Source: an uncultured Anaerobiospirillum sp. (lineage in GTDB: Bacteria > Pseudomonadota > Gammaproteobacteria > Enterobacterales > Succinivibrionaceae). From it: a stretch of DNA of 56,654 nucleotides. The position numbers were made by a program, and so were the translations under genes. Below, in pieces: positions 8,932 to 18,701 of this stretch (its first letter is position 1; each line of letters starts with the position of its first letter). Location: assembly GCA_944389785.1 (NCBI GenBank), contig CALXNP010000003.1, positions 1 through 56,654 on the forward strand, given 5' to 3'. The notes below the pieces were generated by a model, which was not told the DNA's origin, searched no databases, and was given only the letters and a program-made list of their open reading frames with translations.

Positions 8932-9749
8932 TAGTGCTGCAGCTCTTGTAAATATTGACGCATATAAGCTTTAGTAGCTGAAATATTTGGCATCTTATCT
9001 GTCCACAACTTAAAAGCAAAAGCAGCCTGTCCTATCAACATACCTAAACCATCATAACAATTAGGACAACCTAAAGCCTGTGCTTTTTGTGTAAAAATAG
9101 TAGCTCCTATAGGAGTATACATTAGATCATAAACAAAATTAGCTTTAGCATATAAACTATCATCAATATTAGGAAGACTATTATATAAGCTAGAGGAACT
9201 TGCATTAATAATTACATCATAATGATCCTGCATACTATCTGTTGTTACTACTTTAATATAAGCAAAATCATCCACTAGAGCTTGAGCTTTTTCTAAAGTA
9301 CGATTATATACACTAATTGAAGCTACTTGTTCTTGATATAATTCATCTAAAATGCCTCGTACAGCACCACCTGCACCTATAACTAAGATATTTTTTTGCT
9401 TCAATTGCAAACCTAGATCAATTAAGTCTAAAACAAGACCAGCTCCATCTGTATTATCTCCATATAAACTGCCATCTGCTTGTTTTTTTAACGTATTACA
9501 AGCTTTAGCTTTTTGTGCTCTTTGACTTACATTATTTGCTAATAAAAAAGCATCTTGCTTAAATGGTACAGTAACGTTACATCCTTGAGCTGTAGATAAA
9601 AAATTACTGCAAATATCTTTAAAATTATCCTCTACCTTAATTTTGTCATAAATAACATCAAGTCCCAAATCTTGAGCAAAGAAACTATGAATTATAGGAG
9701 ATAAGGAGTGCTCAATAGGATTGCCAAATACAGCAAATTTATATGTCAT
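8931..9749 (-). CDS. aroE: Shikimate dehydrogenase AroE
   Basis: NADPH-dependent reduction of 3-dehydroshikimate to shikimate in aromatic amino acid synthesis. It has 272 residues, as in E. coli. Seen in order: FGNPIEHSLSPIIH (shikimate-binding serines), NVTVPFKQDA with the catalytic Lys, DNTDGAGLV with the catalytic Asp, the NADP-binding loop VIGAGGAVRGI near 125, a short NRT cofactor-specificity turn, NASSSSL, and the C-terminal DGLGMLIGQAAFAFKLW. The start overlaps the tsaC stop by one base (TAATG) and its own stop overlaps rsmJ, so the genes are coupled. The aroE-tsaC neighbourhood is conserved in gammaproteobacteria. Confidence 0.96.
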   Translation of the reverse strand: MTYKFAVFGNPIEHSLSPIIHSFFAQDLGLDVIYDKIKVEDNFKDICSNFLSTAQGCNVTVPFKQDAFLLANNVSQRAQKAKACNTLKKQADGSLYGDNTDGAGLVLDLIDLGLQLKQKNILVIGAGGAVRGILDELYQEQVASISVYNRTLEKAQALVDDFAYIKVVTTDSMQDHYDVIINASSSSLYNSLPNIDDSLYAKANFVYDLMYTPIGATIFTQKAQALGCPNCYDGLGMLIGQAAFAFKLWTDKMPNISATKAYMRQYLQELQH

Positions 9750-10318
9750 TAACTTTGTCCTTGTCTTAAAATACTGCCTGTCATACCATCTATAATAGTA
9801 CTAGAATATTTTGCTCCTCCACAGGCAATATCAGCAATAAAATCTACTTTATCTTTAAAAGTATCACATAAAGCTTGATAATTATTAATAGCACTATTAC
9901 CACTAATATTTGCCGAAGTTGATACAATAGGAGCATCAACATACTCAATAAGCTTGCGTAATGGCTCAAAGTTAGTAATGCGTATGGCTAAACTATCATA
10001 TTGACCACTTAATAAAGGATTAACTTTAGCTTTTTTAGGCAAAATAATAGTATTATGTCCTGGCCAGTATTGAGTTAAATTATGTTTTAATTTAGATTCA
10101 AGACTATCTAAATCAACTAAAGACTCTATTCTAGTAATGCTATCGGCAATAATAATCAAGCCCTTATTACTTGAGCGCTGTTTAATTTTAATAATACGCT
10201 CAATAGCATTATCGCAAAAACAATTGCAGCTTATTCCATATAAACCCTCGGTGGGATAGATAACCACCCCACCTTGTTTAATATAAAAAGCACTTTGTTG
10301 TATCGCAAAGTCTAACAT
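9749..10318 (-). CDS. tsaC: L-threonylcarbamoyladenylate synthase TsaC (YrdC)
   Basis: Makes threonylcarbamoyl-AMP from threonine, bicarbonate and ATP for the t6A37 modification of ANN-decoding tRNAs. The 189 residues match the short TsaC form (no Sua5 extension). Motifs are GGVVIYPTEGLYGISCNC near the N-terminus, IKQRSSNKGLIIIA (the basic KxR...KG nucleotide-binding motif), YWPGHNTIILP, and IVSTSANISGNSAI. The start ATG lies 17 bases after the purE stop. It belongs to the purE-tsaC-aroE-rsmJ run. Confidence 0.95.
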   Translation of the reverse strand: MLDFAIQQSAFYIKQGGVVIYPTEGLYGISCNCFCDNAIERIIKIKQRSSNKGLIIIADSITRIESLVDLDSLESKLKHNLTQYWPGHNTIILPKKAKVNPLLSGQYDSLAIRITNFEPLRKLIEYVDAPIVSTSANISGNSAINNYQALCDTFKDKVDFIADIACGGAKYSSTIIDGMTGSILRQGQS

Positions 10319-10335
10319 GTACTTAAGCTTATCCT

Positions 10336-10842
10336 TTAGCCATTTAATTTTTGTTGCAAAGCTAAATCTTTTGCTATAACTTCTTGTTGTGCTTTAGCTC
10401 TATCAGCTTCTACCTTTTGTTTTAATTGAGGATCAGCTAAAGCCATAATTTGAGCTGCTAAATAAGCTGCATTTTTAGCACCAGCTTTACCTACAGCTAC
10501 TGTTGCTACAGGGATGCCACCTGGCATCTGAACTGTTGAATATAAAGCATCAACACCATTTAAAGGACCACCATCTACAGGAATACCAATTACAGGGTTA
10601 GTAGTTCTTGCTGCAACGGCTCCTGCTAAATGAGCTGCTAAACCTGCTGCACAAATAAAAACTTGAGCACCACGTTTTTGAGCATCAGTCACATACTCAG
10701 CTACAACATCAGGAGTACGATGAGCAGAAGCTACCTTAACCTCTGTTTTAATTTCAAAACTCTTTAAAATATCAATGGTATGTTGTACTAGTGGTAAATC
10801 AGAATCTGAACCCATTAAAATTGATACAAAACGCTCTGTCAT
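10336..10842 (-). CDS. purE: N5-carboxyaminoimidazole ribonucleotide mutase PurE
   Basis: Converts N5-CAIR to CAIR in de novo purine synthesis. At 168 residues it matches class I PurE. Motifs are ILMGSDSDLP, KVASAHRTPD, CAAGLAAHLAGAVAA, PVIGIPV and AVGKAGAKNAAYLAAQI. I start it at 10842, where the ATG has GAGGAA 6-7 bases upstream and MTERFVSILMGSDSD fits the family; the open frame runs on to 10905 with no plausible extra domain. The usual partner purK (N5-CAIR synthetase) is not adjacent, so it must lie elsewhere or be absent. The 157-bp gap upstream suggests its own promoter, and it probably leads the purE-tsaC-aroE-rsmJ transcript. I saw no PurR-like operator. Confidence 0.95.
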   Translation of the reverse strand: MTERFVSILMGSDSDLPLVQHTIDILKSFEIKTEVKVASAHRTPDVVAEYVTDAQKRGAQVFICAAGLAAHLAGAVAARTTNPVIGIPVDGGPLNGVDALYSTVQMPGGIPVATVAVGKAGAKNAAYLAAQIMALADPQLKQKVEADRAKAQQEVIAKDLALQQKLNG

Positions 10843-10999
10843 AAAATATTCCTCAATTTGTATATCATTAGGATAACCACAGCATATTCTAACAAATTTA
10901 TACAAACTTTTTATAACCTAAAATTGCTTTAGTATTTTTTCTTATTTTTAATTTTTGAGTATAGTTAATTACACTTATTGCTCTTCAATACATTAAATT

Positions 11000-11605
11000 T
11001 TAAGTTTCTATATCAATATCTAAAGATTTTCTTTTATGTCTAGATGAGCATAAACTATTAGCACAAGCAATCTTATAGCCTTTTGTAGTTTTCTTTTTAA
11101 ATACTACAGGAAAGCCACATTCAGGACAGCTTTTAGCAATAGGCTCACCTGCTAATGTAAACTTACATTTTGGATAATTAGAACAACCATAAAAACTTTT
11201 ATTTGAACGAGAACGCCTTTGTTCAAGTATACCCCCTTGACACATAGGACAAGCTACTTGTGTTACTTTATTAAGATTATAAATAAAATTACATTGTGGA
11301 TAGTTGGAGCAACCTATAAAAACACCATAACGTCCACCTCTAATACATAAAGGTGCATGACACTTAGGACAAGTTAAATCTAAAGTTTTATAAATAATAT
11401 TATGAGATATTGCTTGCAAAGCATAGGTAAAATCACAGCTTGGATAATTAGAGCAGCCTAAAAAAGAGCTTTTAGCTACATGTTTAAGCACCAATTTTCC
11501 ACCGCATACAGGACAAGCATCCCCTTCTCTTAAAGTATAATCTTGTTGTTTTTCAAGAGTATTAGCAATTGCTGCTTCTGTAATATCATCAGTCTTATCT
11601 GACAT
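11000..11605 (-). CDS. Topoisomerase-type C4 zinc-ribbon protein (YrdD-like)
   Basis: A 201-residue protein built from four tandem zinc ribbons of the topoisomerase I C-terminal type. The first three have the form CPxC...GCSNYPxCxF: CPVCGGKL..GCSNYPSCDF, CPKCHAPL..GCSNYPQCNF and CPMCQGGI..GCSNYPKCKF. The fourth is divergent: CPECGFPV..CANSLCSS. E. coli YrdD has the same make-up and lies beside tsaC and aroE, as here. It probably binds single-stranded nucleic acid; its cellular role is not established. The start at 11605 has AAGGT upstream on the minus strand. Confidence 0.85.
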   Translation of the reverse strand: MSDKTDDITEAAIANTLEKQQDYTLREGDACPVCGGKLVLKHVAKSSFLGCSNYPSCDFTYALQAISHNIIYKTLDLTCPKCHAPLCIRGGRYGVFIGCSNYPQCNFIYNLNKVTQVACPMCQGGILEQRRSRSNKSFYGCSNYPKCKFTLAGEPIAKSCPECGFPVVFKKKTTKGYKIACANSLCSSRHKRKSLDIDIET

Positions 11606-11720
11606 AATTAACCTTTTATTATCAATTATTAAATTAATATTTTACAGCTTTATGTAAATTATTATATGATTTGTATAAAGTACTTAGTAAATTAGATAAC
11701 AAATATGTGAAGAGGTATAT

Positions 11721-13787
11721 ATGACAATACAGCAAGACAATCCACTTTTAAATATCTCATCTTTACCTAATTTTAGCCTTGTACGAGTTGAGCATATTGT
11801 ACCTGCTGTTGAATATGCAATTGAAAATTGCAAAAAGACTATTATCAATACTGTTGAAAAACATCAAAATAGCCCAACTTGGGATAATGTAATGAATCCT
11901 ATTGAAGAGGCTGATGATAAATTTTCTAAAATTTGGTCTGTAATTTCTCATCTTAATGCAGTAAAAAATAATAAAGAATTTAGAGCCGAGCATGATAAAT
12001 GTTTACCACTTATTGCTCAATACAGCTCCTTTGCAGGACAATATAAACCACTTTATGAAGTATTAGTTAAAATAGCTAAATCTGATGCATTTAATCTATT
12101 AACAGCAGCTCAAAGAAAATCTATTGAAAATAGCTTAAGAGATTTTAAATTATCAGGTGTAGATTTAAGTGAAGAAAAAAAACAGCAATATGTAGAAATA
12201 CAAACAAAATTAAGTCAATTAACCTCAGATTTTGCAAATAATGTACTTGATGCCACTCAAAGCTTTTTTGTCAATATAAAAGAAGATGAGTTAGATAAAT
12301 TAAAAGGCTTACCACAAAGTGCTTTAGATTTAGCTAAACAAACAGCTTGTACAAAAGGTTGTGAAGGTTATGTTTTTACCTTAGATCTACCATCTTATCT
12401 GCCTATAATAAGTTATGCACATAATAGAGAATTAAGACAACAGATGTATGAGGCCTATGTTACTAGAGCTTCAGATAAAGGACCACAAGCTTTAAAATTT
12501 GATAACACTCAAAATATCAATGAAATTTTAAAATTACGCCATAAGCTTGCTAAACTTCTAGGCTTTGAAAGTTATGCACATCTATCATTAGCCTCAAAAA
12601 TGGCAAAAGATCCAAAAGAAGTTATTGATTTTTTAGAGCTGCTAGCTAATAAGTCTAAAGCTCGTGCTTTAGAGCAAATGCAACAATTACGTGATTTTGC
12701 TAAAGAACAAGATGGTATAGAAAAACTAGAGCCTTATGATGTGGCTTACTATAGTGAAAAACTCAAGCAAAAATTATACTCTTATAATGATGAGCTATTA
12801 CGTCAATATTTCCCTGTAGACAAAGTTATTAATGGTTTATTTGAATGTGCTAAACGTGTCTTTTCTATAAGCTTTAGACCTCGTTTAGGTGTTGATGTAT
12901 GGCATGAGGATGTTAAATGCTTTGATGTTTATGATAAATTTGATGCACGTATAGGTAGTTTCTATTTAGATCTTTATGCACGAGAAGGTAAACGTGGCGG
13001 AGCTTGGATGGATGAATGTATGTCACGTCGCTATCGCCAAGACGGTGCTCTTCAACTACCTGTAGCATATCTTGTTTGTAATTTTAGTGCACCTGTTGCT
13101 AATAAAACACCAACACTTACTCATGATGAGGTAGTAACACTATTCCACGAATTTGGTCATGGATTAAACTTACTCTTAACAAGAGTTGATATTGCAGATG
13201 TTTCTGGTATTAATGGAGTACCTTGGGACGCTGTAGAACTACCTAGTCAATTTAATGAAAACTTTGCTTGGCAAGAAGAGGTTCTAAACTTCCTATCTTC
13301 AAATATTAATGATGGCAGTCCACTACCAAAAGACAAGCTTGAAGCATTACTTAAAGCTAAAAACTATTTAAGTGCTATGATGATGCTACGTCAGATAGAA
13401 TTTGCTCTATTTGATTTTAGAATACATTTAGAATATAACGATGAAGCTGCTGATGACTTTGTAGCTAAAGTTTTAGCAGATGTTAGAGCTCAAGTTAGTG
13501 TAACACCACAATATAAAGATAATCGTTTTGCTCATAGCTTCAATCATATTTTTGCAGGTGGTTATGCTGCAGGGTATTATAGTTATAAATGGGCTGAAGT
13601 TTTAGCAGCTGATGCTTTTGCTAAATTTGAAGAAGAAGGCATCTTTAACAAACATGTTGGTGATAACTTTAGAGATTATATTATGGCAGTAGGCGGATCT
13701 ATTGATCCTATGAAAGCCTTTATAGCTTTTAGAGGAAGAAAACCTGATGTAAATGCTCTATTAAAACAATCTGGCATTATAGATTAA
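11721..13787 (+). CDS. prlC: Oligopeptidase A (PrlC, M3 metallopeptidase)
   Basis: Cytoplasmic zinc oligopeptidase that degrades short peptides, including cleaved signal peptides. It has 688 residues (E. coli PrlC 680). The zinc site is HEFGH with His476, Glu477 and His480, and the third ligand Glu506 in WDAVELPSQFNENF. The substrate-binding loop GGYAAGYYSYKWAEVLAADAF near the C-terminus is typical of M3A enzymes. The ATG at 11721 has GAAGAGG upstream. It is transcribed alone and ended by the stem-loop at 13795-13827. Confidence 0.96.
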   Translation: MTIQQDNPLLNISSLPNFSLVRVEHIVPAVEYAIENCKKTIINTVEKHQNSPTWDNVMNPIEEADDKFSKIWSVISHLNAVKNNKEFRAEHDKCLPLIAQYSSFAGQYKPLYEVLVKIAKSDAFNLLTAAQRKSIENSLRDFKLSGVDLSEEKKQQYVEIQTKLSQLTSDFANNVLDATQSFFVNIKEDELDKLKGLPQSALDLAKQTACTKGCEGYVFTLDLPSYLPIISYAHNRELRQQMYEAYVTRASDKGPQALKFDNTQNINEILKLRHKLAKLLGFESYAHLSLASKMAKDPKEVIDFLELLANKSKARALEQMQQLRDFAKEQDGIEKLEPYDVAYYSEKLKQKLYSYNDELLRQYFPVDKVINGLFECAKRVFSISFRPRLGVDVWHEDVKCFDVYDKFDARIGSFYLDLYAREGKRGGAWMDECMSRRYRQDGALQLPVAYLVCNFSAPVANKTPTLTHDEVVTLFHEFGHGLNLLLTRVDIADVSGINGVPWDAVELPSQFNENFAWQEEVLNFLSSNINDGSPLPKDKLEALLKAKNYLSAMMMLRQIEFALFDFRIHLEYNDEAADDFVAKVLADVRAQVSVTPQYKDNRFAHSFNHIFAGGYAAGYYSYKWAEVLAADAFAKFEEEGIFNKHVGDNFRDYIMAVGGSIDPMKAFIAFRGRKPDVNALLKQSGIID

Positions 13788-13794
13788 GCAAAAT

Positions 13795-13827
13795 ACTCCC
13801 ATCAAAGTTTAAAATTATGATGGGAGT
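13795..13827. terminator. Terminator between prlC and rnb
   Basis: ACTCCCATCA (13795-13804) and TGATGGGAGT (13818-13827) form a perfect 10-bp GC-containing stem with a 13-nt loop. It lies just after the prlC stop and before the convergent rnb stop, so it may serve both strands. The plus-strand tail is GTTTAAAAAATTTTT. Confidence 0.7.
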
Positions 13828-13862
13828 GTTTAAAAAATTTTTAGTGCCAAAATTAATATTTA

Positions 13863-15836
13863 TTAAAACTTATGTACAAGTTCTAATATTATAGAACGGG
13901 TATCTTTGTTCATGCTATTGATAGTAACCTCAACCTCATCTCCTAATTGCATTACTACCTTATCATTTACTAAACATTGATAAGTGCTATTGTTAATTTC
14001 AACTTGACTTACACCAGCACTTAACATTGAAGCTGGCATAAAGCCCATAGCACCATTTTCAAGTAAAATTAGCCTAATACCTGCTCTTGTAACATCAAAA
14101 ACTTCAGCTTTAAAAACCTTTTTTGAGAGCATATCATTTTGTAAATAATCAACATACAGCCAATCTTTAACATTGCGCTCAACACTGCGATTAATACGAC
14201 GAGCAACATTCATCTGATCAATAATCTCATCAAGAGGTAGCTTTATCTTATCTTTTTGACCTGTTATAAAAGCTTTCAATAATCTATGATTTAATAAATC
14301 ACCATATTTACGTATAGGTGATGTAAAAGTAGCGTAATTATTAACACCAAGTGCAAAATGAGGTCCAGGCTTACTGCTAATTTGAGAATATTCTTGTAAT
14401 TTTCTAATTCTGCTATCTAAATACATATTATTAGTATTATTAGCATAACGTCTTATCTCACTAAAACCTTCAATTGTGCTTATATTTTCATCTTCAGTTT
14501 TATCATAACCTTGAGAAACTAATAATTCTATTATTTCCTTTTTATATCTAAGATCAAAACCTGCATGAGTATTAAAAATACCATAGCCATATTCTGTAGC
14601 TAAAGTATGACCAGCTACCAAATTAGCACTAATCATACATTCTTCAACAATTTGATTAGCTATACGTCTAAAGTTAAGCTCAATATGATCCAATGAGCCA
14701 TCATCTTTGAGCACAAAATTATAATCAGGACGATTCTTAAAACTTGCTGCATTCAATTGTCTATATTTATCACGAGCCTTAGCAAAATCTTCTAAATTCT
14801 TTAAACAGCAACTAACTGTATCATCTAAATTTAATGTTTGAGCAACAATCCCTTTTTCTAGATAATCAGACACATCGTTATAATTTAAACGACGATATGA
14901 TTTAATTTTGGCTAAATAAAATTTAGCTGTATCTAAACAAATAGAACCATCAGCAAGTACTTTAAACTTACAGACTAAAGAAGATCGCTCTTGATTTTCA
15001 ATTAAAGAACATAAATCATCTGATAATGCACGTGGCAGCATAGGAATATCTCTACCAGGCAAATATATAGAAAAAGCTCTATGCTCTGCTTCTTTATCTA
15101 GAGTATCGGCATAACTGATATAAGCACTAGGATCTGCAATAGCTGCATATAAAATAAAATCATCATTTATTTTCTCTACATAAATAGCATCATCCATATC
15201 CTTTGTTTTTTCACTATCTATAGTAACAAAAGGTAAATGAGTTAAATCTTCATGGAATAAATCACCATCTTTATATTTAAGTTCATTTTCATCATAAGCA
15301 GGAGGCTCTAAAGGTAAATCTAAAGTTCTTAAGCTTACTGTCCATGGTAGTTTTGGATCATCTTTTTTAGCCACAAACTCTTTGATACTTGCTTTAAATA
15401 CATTATCTTTTAAAGCATGCTTTGTTAGCTTACAAATTACAAAATCACCATCTTCTAATTTAATTGATTTATCTTTTCTATGATCATCTGCAGAAATTTC
15501 TTGTTTAAGATTAACATCATCACATATAACCTTATAACTATTTTTATAACGGTAAACTCTAGCACAAAAACGCTCAAGTACACTATTAACTAAACTCTCA
15601 GGTATAGCCTGCTCTTTAATTTCCCTACCATTATCAAATTTTTCAATAACAGCTACAACCTTATCTCCATGTAGAACATTTTTCATATATTTTGCAGGTA
15701 TGAAAAATGACATTTTGTTTGTGCACTCTAAAAAACCAAAACCTTTACCTGTTGTTTTTATAATTCCTTCTTTTTTTACCTTATCTTGTTCAAATTTTTG
15801 TTTTAAAGATTGTAATGTAGGATCGTTAAACAGCAT
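13863..15836 (-). CDS. rnb: Exoribonuclease II
   Basis: Processive 3'-5' hydrolytic exoribonuclease acting on single-stranded mRNA tails. Length 657 (E. coli RNase II 644; RNase R is over 800), and the match to RNase II is good throughout. Domains: N-terminal cold-shock RNA-binding folds (GFGFLECTNKMSFFIPAKYM), the RNB catalytic domain with TIDSEKTKDMDDA carrying Asp207, 213, 215 and 216, then NIVEECM-type and PGPHFALGVNNYATFTSPIRKYGD blocks, and a C-terminal S1 domain. It starts 16 bases after the trkH stop, so it may be read with the trk cluster, which is not the E. coli arrangement. Confidence 0.93.
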   Translation of the reverse strand: MLFNDPTLQSLKQKFEQDKVKKEGIIKTTGKGFGFLECTNKMSFFIPAKYMKNVLHGDKVVAVIEKFDNGREIKEQAIPESLVNSVLERFCARVYRYKNSYKVICDDVNLKQEISADDHRKDKSIKLEDGDFVICKLTKHALKDNVFKASIKEFVAKKDDPKLPWTVSLRTLDLPLEPPAYDENELKYKDGDLFHEDLTHLPFVTIDSEKTKDMDDAIYVEKINDDFILYAAIADPSAYISYADTLDKEAEHRAFSIYLPGRDIPMLPRALSDDLCSLIENQERSSLVCKFKVLADGSICLDTAKFYLAKIKSYRRLNYNDVSDYLEKGIVAQTLNLDDTVSCCLKNLEDFAKARDKYRQLNAASFKNRPDYNFVLKDDGSLDHIELNFRRIANQIVEECMISANLVAGHTLATEYGYGIFNTHAGFDLRYKKEIIELLVSQGYDKTEDENISTIEGFSEIRRYANNTNNMYLDSRIRKLQEYSQISSKPGPHFALGVNNYATFTSPIRKYGDLLNHRLLKAFITGQKDKIKLPLDEIIDQMNVARRINRSVERNVKDWLYVDYLQNDMLSKKVFKAEVFDVTRAGIRLILLENGAMGFMPASMLSAGVSQVEINNSTYQCLVNDKVVMQLGDEVEVTINSMNKDTRSIILELVHKF

Positions 15837-15852
15837 AATATCTCCTGATATA

Positions 15853-17307
15853 TTACTTCCAAAATGTCTTAGTTATACACAATAATACAGGTAAAATCTC
15901 CAATCTACCCAAGATCATATCAAAGGCAAAAAGCAAATGTAGTGATCCACTTAAATTAGCAAAATTACCATTTGGACCTAAATTTTGACCAATAGCAGGA
16001 CCGACATTAGATAAACAACTTAAAGATCCTGAAAAAGCGTCTGTTAAATCAAGCCCAAGCATAGTAGCAAGTAAACTTGAAACAAACAATACCAAAATGT
16101 AAGCAACTATATACGTAATAATAGAACGTAAAGTATCTGAATTAACAAATTGTCCATTAAAACTTGGATATATAACTTGATGGGGGTGTATACTTTTTCT
16201 TATTTGAGCTTTAAACATAGAAAAACAAACCTGCAGTCTAAAAAATTTAATGCCTCCTGAAGATGAACCAGAACAACCTCCAATACCTAAAATGATAAAG
16301 AATAGTAAGGTAGCAAAATTATTCCAATTGTTAAAATCCTCAAGAGCAAAACCTGAAGTTGAAATAACAGAAACTACATTAAATAATGCTACACGTATAG
16401 CTTTTTCTAGATCATAACCATCATAATAAATTAAAGATAAAGCAACAAAACCACTGATAGTTAAACAAAAAATAAATAATCCACGAACTTGTTGATCCTT
16501 AAAAAAAGCAAGCGACATACTAGTTATTGAAGCTATTGCTAATAAGAAAGGACATGAAGATAAAAACATAAAAAATATAGCTGTATAATGCACCCATGGT
16601 CCTAGTTCATTCATAGAACTATCTATTGGCATCATACCACCTGTAGCTATAGTACACATTGCTGTATTTATAGCTAAAAACCAATCTAGCCCACCCATCA
16701 CATAGCTTATAGAGCAAATAATTAAAAGCCCAAAATACCATGCAATTAAGCCAAGAGCCATAGTTTTCATATGAGGAGTAAATTTAGTTGAACCATCAAA
16801 AGAAGTAGATTCTGTTTTAAAGATACTCATGCCACCTAAAGCAACATTTGGTAATACAGCAACAGCTAAAACTACGAATCCTATACCTCCTAAATACTGT
16901 AATATAGAACGCCATAGCAATATAGCAGGAGGTCTGATATCTAAATTAACAATTACGGTTGAACCTGTAGTGGATAAACCAGAAGCACTTTCAAAAATAG
17001 CAGCTTCAATATCAATATCCTCAAGCATCATAAAAAATGGAAAAGCACTGATAGCTGTAGAAATAAACCACAGTGAAGCAGTAAAAATAAATAAATCTCT
17101 AATTGAGACTTTAACTTTAGCACTGCTTTCTCCTATACTTTTTAAACCATAACCTAAACTGATAGCAAAAAAGGAGACTGTTACAAAATAACCAAAACCT
17201 GGCGTTTTAGTTATTAAAGCATAGATTGCAGGGATAAGTGCAACAAGACCCAAACCAATAATAGCAGGACCTAACAACAACGCAATAACACGAAAATTTA
17301 CTACCAT
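15853..17307 (-). CDS. trkH: Trk potassium uptake membrane subunit TrkH
   Basis: Potassium-translocating channel-like subunit in the inner membrane, gated by TrkA. Length 484 (E. coli 483). The four pore-loop repeats with selectivity-filter glycines are visible: GLSTTGSTV, CTIATGGMMP, SVISTSGFAL and CLSNVGPAIGQ. GGCSGSSSGGIKF forms the intramembrane loop before the last repeat. The ATG lies within the end of trkA (ATGGTAG, 7-nt overlap), so translation is coupled and the two subunits are made together. Confidence 0.95.
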   Translation of the reverse strand: MVVNFRVIALLLGPAIIGLGLVALIPAIYALITKTPGFGYFVTVSFFAISLGYGLKSIGESSAKVKVSIRDLFIFTASLWFISTAISAFPFFMMLEDIDIEAAIFESASGLSTTGSTVIVNLDIRPPAILLWRSILQYLGGIGFVVLAVAVLPNVALGGMSIFKTESTSFDGSTKFTPHMKTMALGLIAWYFGLLIICSISYVMGGLDWFLAINTAMCTIATGGMMPIDSSMNELGPWVHYTAIFFMFLSSCPFLLAIASITSMSLAFFKDQQVRGLFIFCLTISGFVALSLIYYDGYDLEKAIRVALFNVVSVISTSGFALEDFNNWNNFATLLFFIILGIGGCSGSSSGGIKFFRLQVCFSMFKAQIRKSIHPHQVIYPSFNGQFVNSDTLRSIITYIVAYILVLFVSSLLATMLGLDLTDAFSGSLSCLSNVGPAIGQNLGPNGNFANLSGSLHLLFAFDMILGRLEILPVLLCITKTFWK

Positions 17308-18692
17308 GAGCCTATCCAGAATGAGCGTGGTTTAAAGAGTTTAACTAATGCTCGACTTTGTGTTTGATCATGTAAATAGACAATTAATCTATCTTCATCT
17401 GCAAATCTAAAATCATTATCTATTTTTAAAACAGCACCATCACGCACAACTAAGCCTACAAAAGCATTTTTAGGTAAGTGTATATCATCTAACTTTTTAC
17501 CTACAATCTTAGAACCAATTTTTGAGCCTCTTACTCTAAGCTCTAAAACCTCAGAACTGCCTTGCCTGAAAAGTCTAACTTTTTCAACACCCTCTTGCCT
17601 AATATTAGATAATAATGCTGAAATTGTAGCATCCTTTGGAGAGACTACAATATCACCTTCTTGACCTACACCTTTTTGTAAATCAATAAAAGTTTTATTT
17701 CTTAAAATAGAAATTGTGCGCATATTATTTAGTTTACGCAAAATTAAAGATGTCATCACATTACTTTCATCAAAAGGCGTTGCTGCTATTACAAGTGAGC
17801 TTTTTTCAATATGCTCTTCATAATAAAAATCTAGATTGGTAGGATCTGCACAAAATAACTCAACTGAAGTATCTTTAAATCTACTTGCAATACGCTCTGC
17901 TCTTTGTTCTGATGGCTCTAACAATTTTACTCTATATTTTTGACTTAAACGTACTGCAAGCACATCTGCAATATGAGTACCACCAGCTATAAAAATATTT
18001 TTATCTCTTTTTTGTAGCTGTGTAAGAGCACTTAAAAAATGTAAAGCTCTTGAACTTTCAGCACAGAAAAATACCTCATCATTTACTTGTAATACTTCAT
18101 CTTGATATTTTTCAAGTAACATATTATTACGATAAAGAGCTAGAAATTTAGCTTTTTTATCATAACTGTCAAGTAATTTAATTGGCTTACCAATTAATTC
18201 ACCACCTACTTTAGCTTTTGCTTGTATCACAAGAACTCTATTATTACAAAAATGGCTTACTGCCATAGCTCCTAAAAAATTAATTAGATCTAAAACAGTA
18301 TCAGTAACTAAATGCTCAGGTGAAATAATATGATCAATTGGTATTGAATCATTGCCAAAAAGCTCATCTTTTTCTTGTAAATATTCTGTAGCTCTAATTC
18401 TAGCTATTTTTCTTGGAATTCTAAACAACGATGAAGCTACTGAGCATACTGCAATATTTAATTCATCATCTTGTGTAGTAGCAACAATAAGCTCAGCATT
18501 TTCAGCTCCTGCTTTTTTTAGTATTGATGGATAAGAAGGCATGCCTTGTACTACTCTTAAATCGAGGCGATTTCCAATTTGCGTCATCTCAGTTGACGGC
18601 TTATCAACTAAAGTTACTGCATGACCTCCATTTACTAGATACTCAGCAAGCTCTACACCAATTGCATTTGAGCCTACAATTATTATATTCAC
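17301..18692 (-). CDS. trkA: Trk potassium uptake regulatory subunit TrkA
   Basis: Cytoplasmic NAD(H)/ATP-binding gating ring protein for TrkH/TrkG. Length 463, with two RCK units (TrkA_N then TrkA_C, repeated), as in E. coli TrkA. The first Rossmann loop reads VGSNAIG (residues 6-12), so the middle glycine of the usual GxGxxG is Asn9; the second loop reads IAGGTHIA. The conserved context is trkA beside rsmB, fmt and def. It lies 9 bases after rsmB and overlaps trkH. Confidence 0.94.
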   Translation of the reverse strand: MNIIIVGSNAIGVELAEYLVNGGHAVTLVDKPSTEMTQIGNRLDLRVVQGMPSYPSILKKAGAENAELIVATTQDDELNIAVCSVASSLFRIPRKIARIRATEYLQEKDELFGNDSIPIDHIISPEHLVTDTVLDLINFLGAMAVSHFCNNRVLVIQAKAKVGGELIGKPIKLLDSYDKKAKFLALYRNNMLLEKYQDEVLQVNDEVFFCAESSRALHFLSALTQLQKRDKNIFIAGGTHIADVLAVRLSQKYRVKLLEPSEQRAERIASRFKDTSVELFCADPTNLDFYYEEHIEKSSLVIAATPFDESNVMTSLILRKLNNMRTISILRNKTFIDLQKGVGQEGDIVVSPKDATISALLSNIRQEGVEKVRLFRQGSSEVLELRVRGSKIGSKIVGKKLDDIHLPKNAFVGLVVRDGAVLKIDNDFRFADEDRLIVYLHDQTQSRALVKLFKPRSFWIGSW

Positions 18693-18701
18693 AACAAACC
18701 T

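Noticed and set aside
10843..10905. Longer purE start at 10905.
   Set aside because: The added residues have no family counterpart, and GAGGAA lies just before the ATG at 10842.
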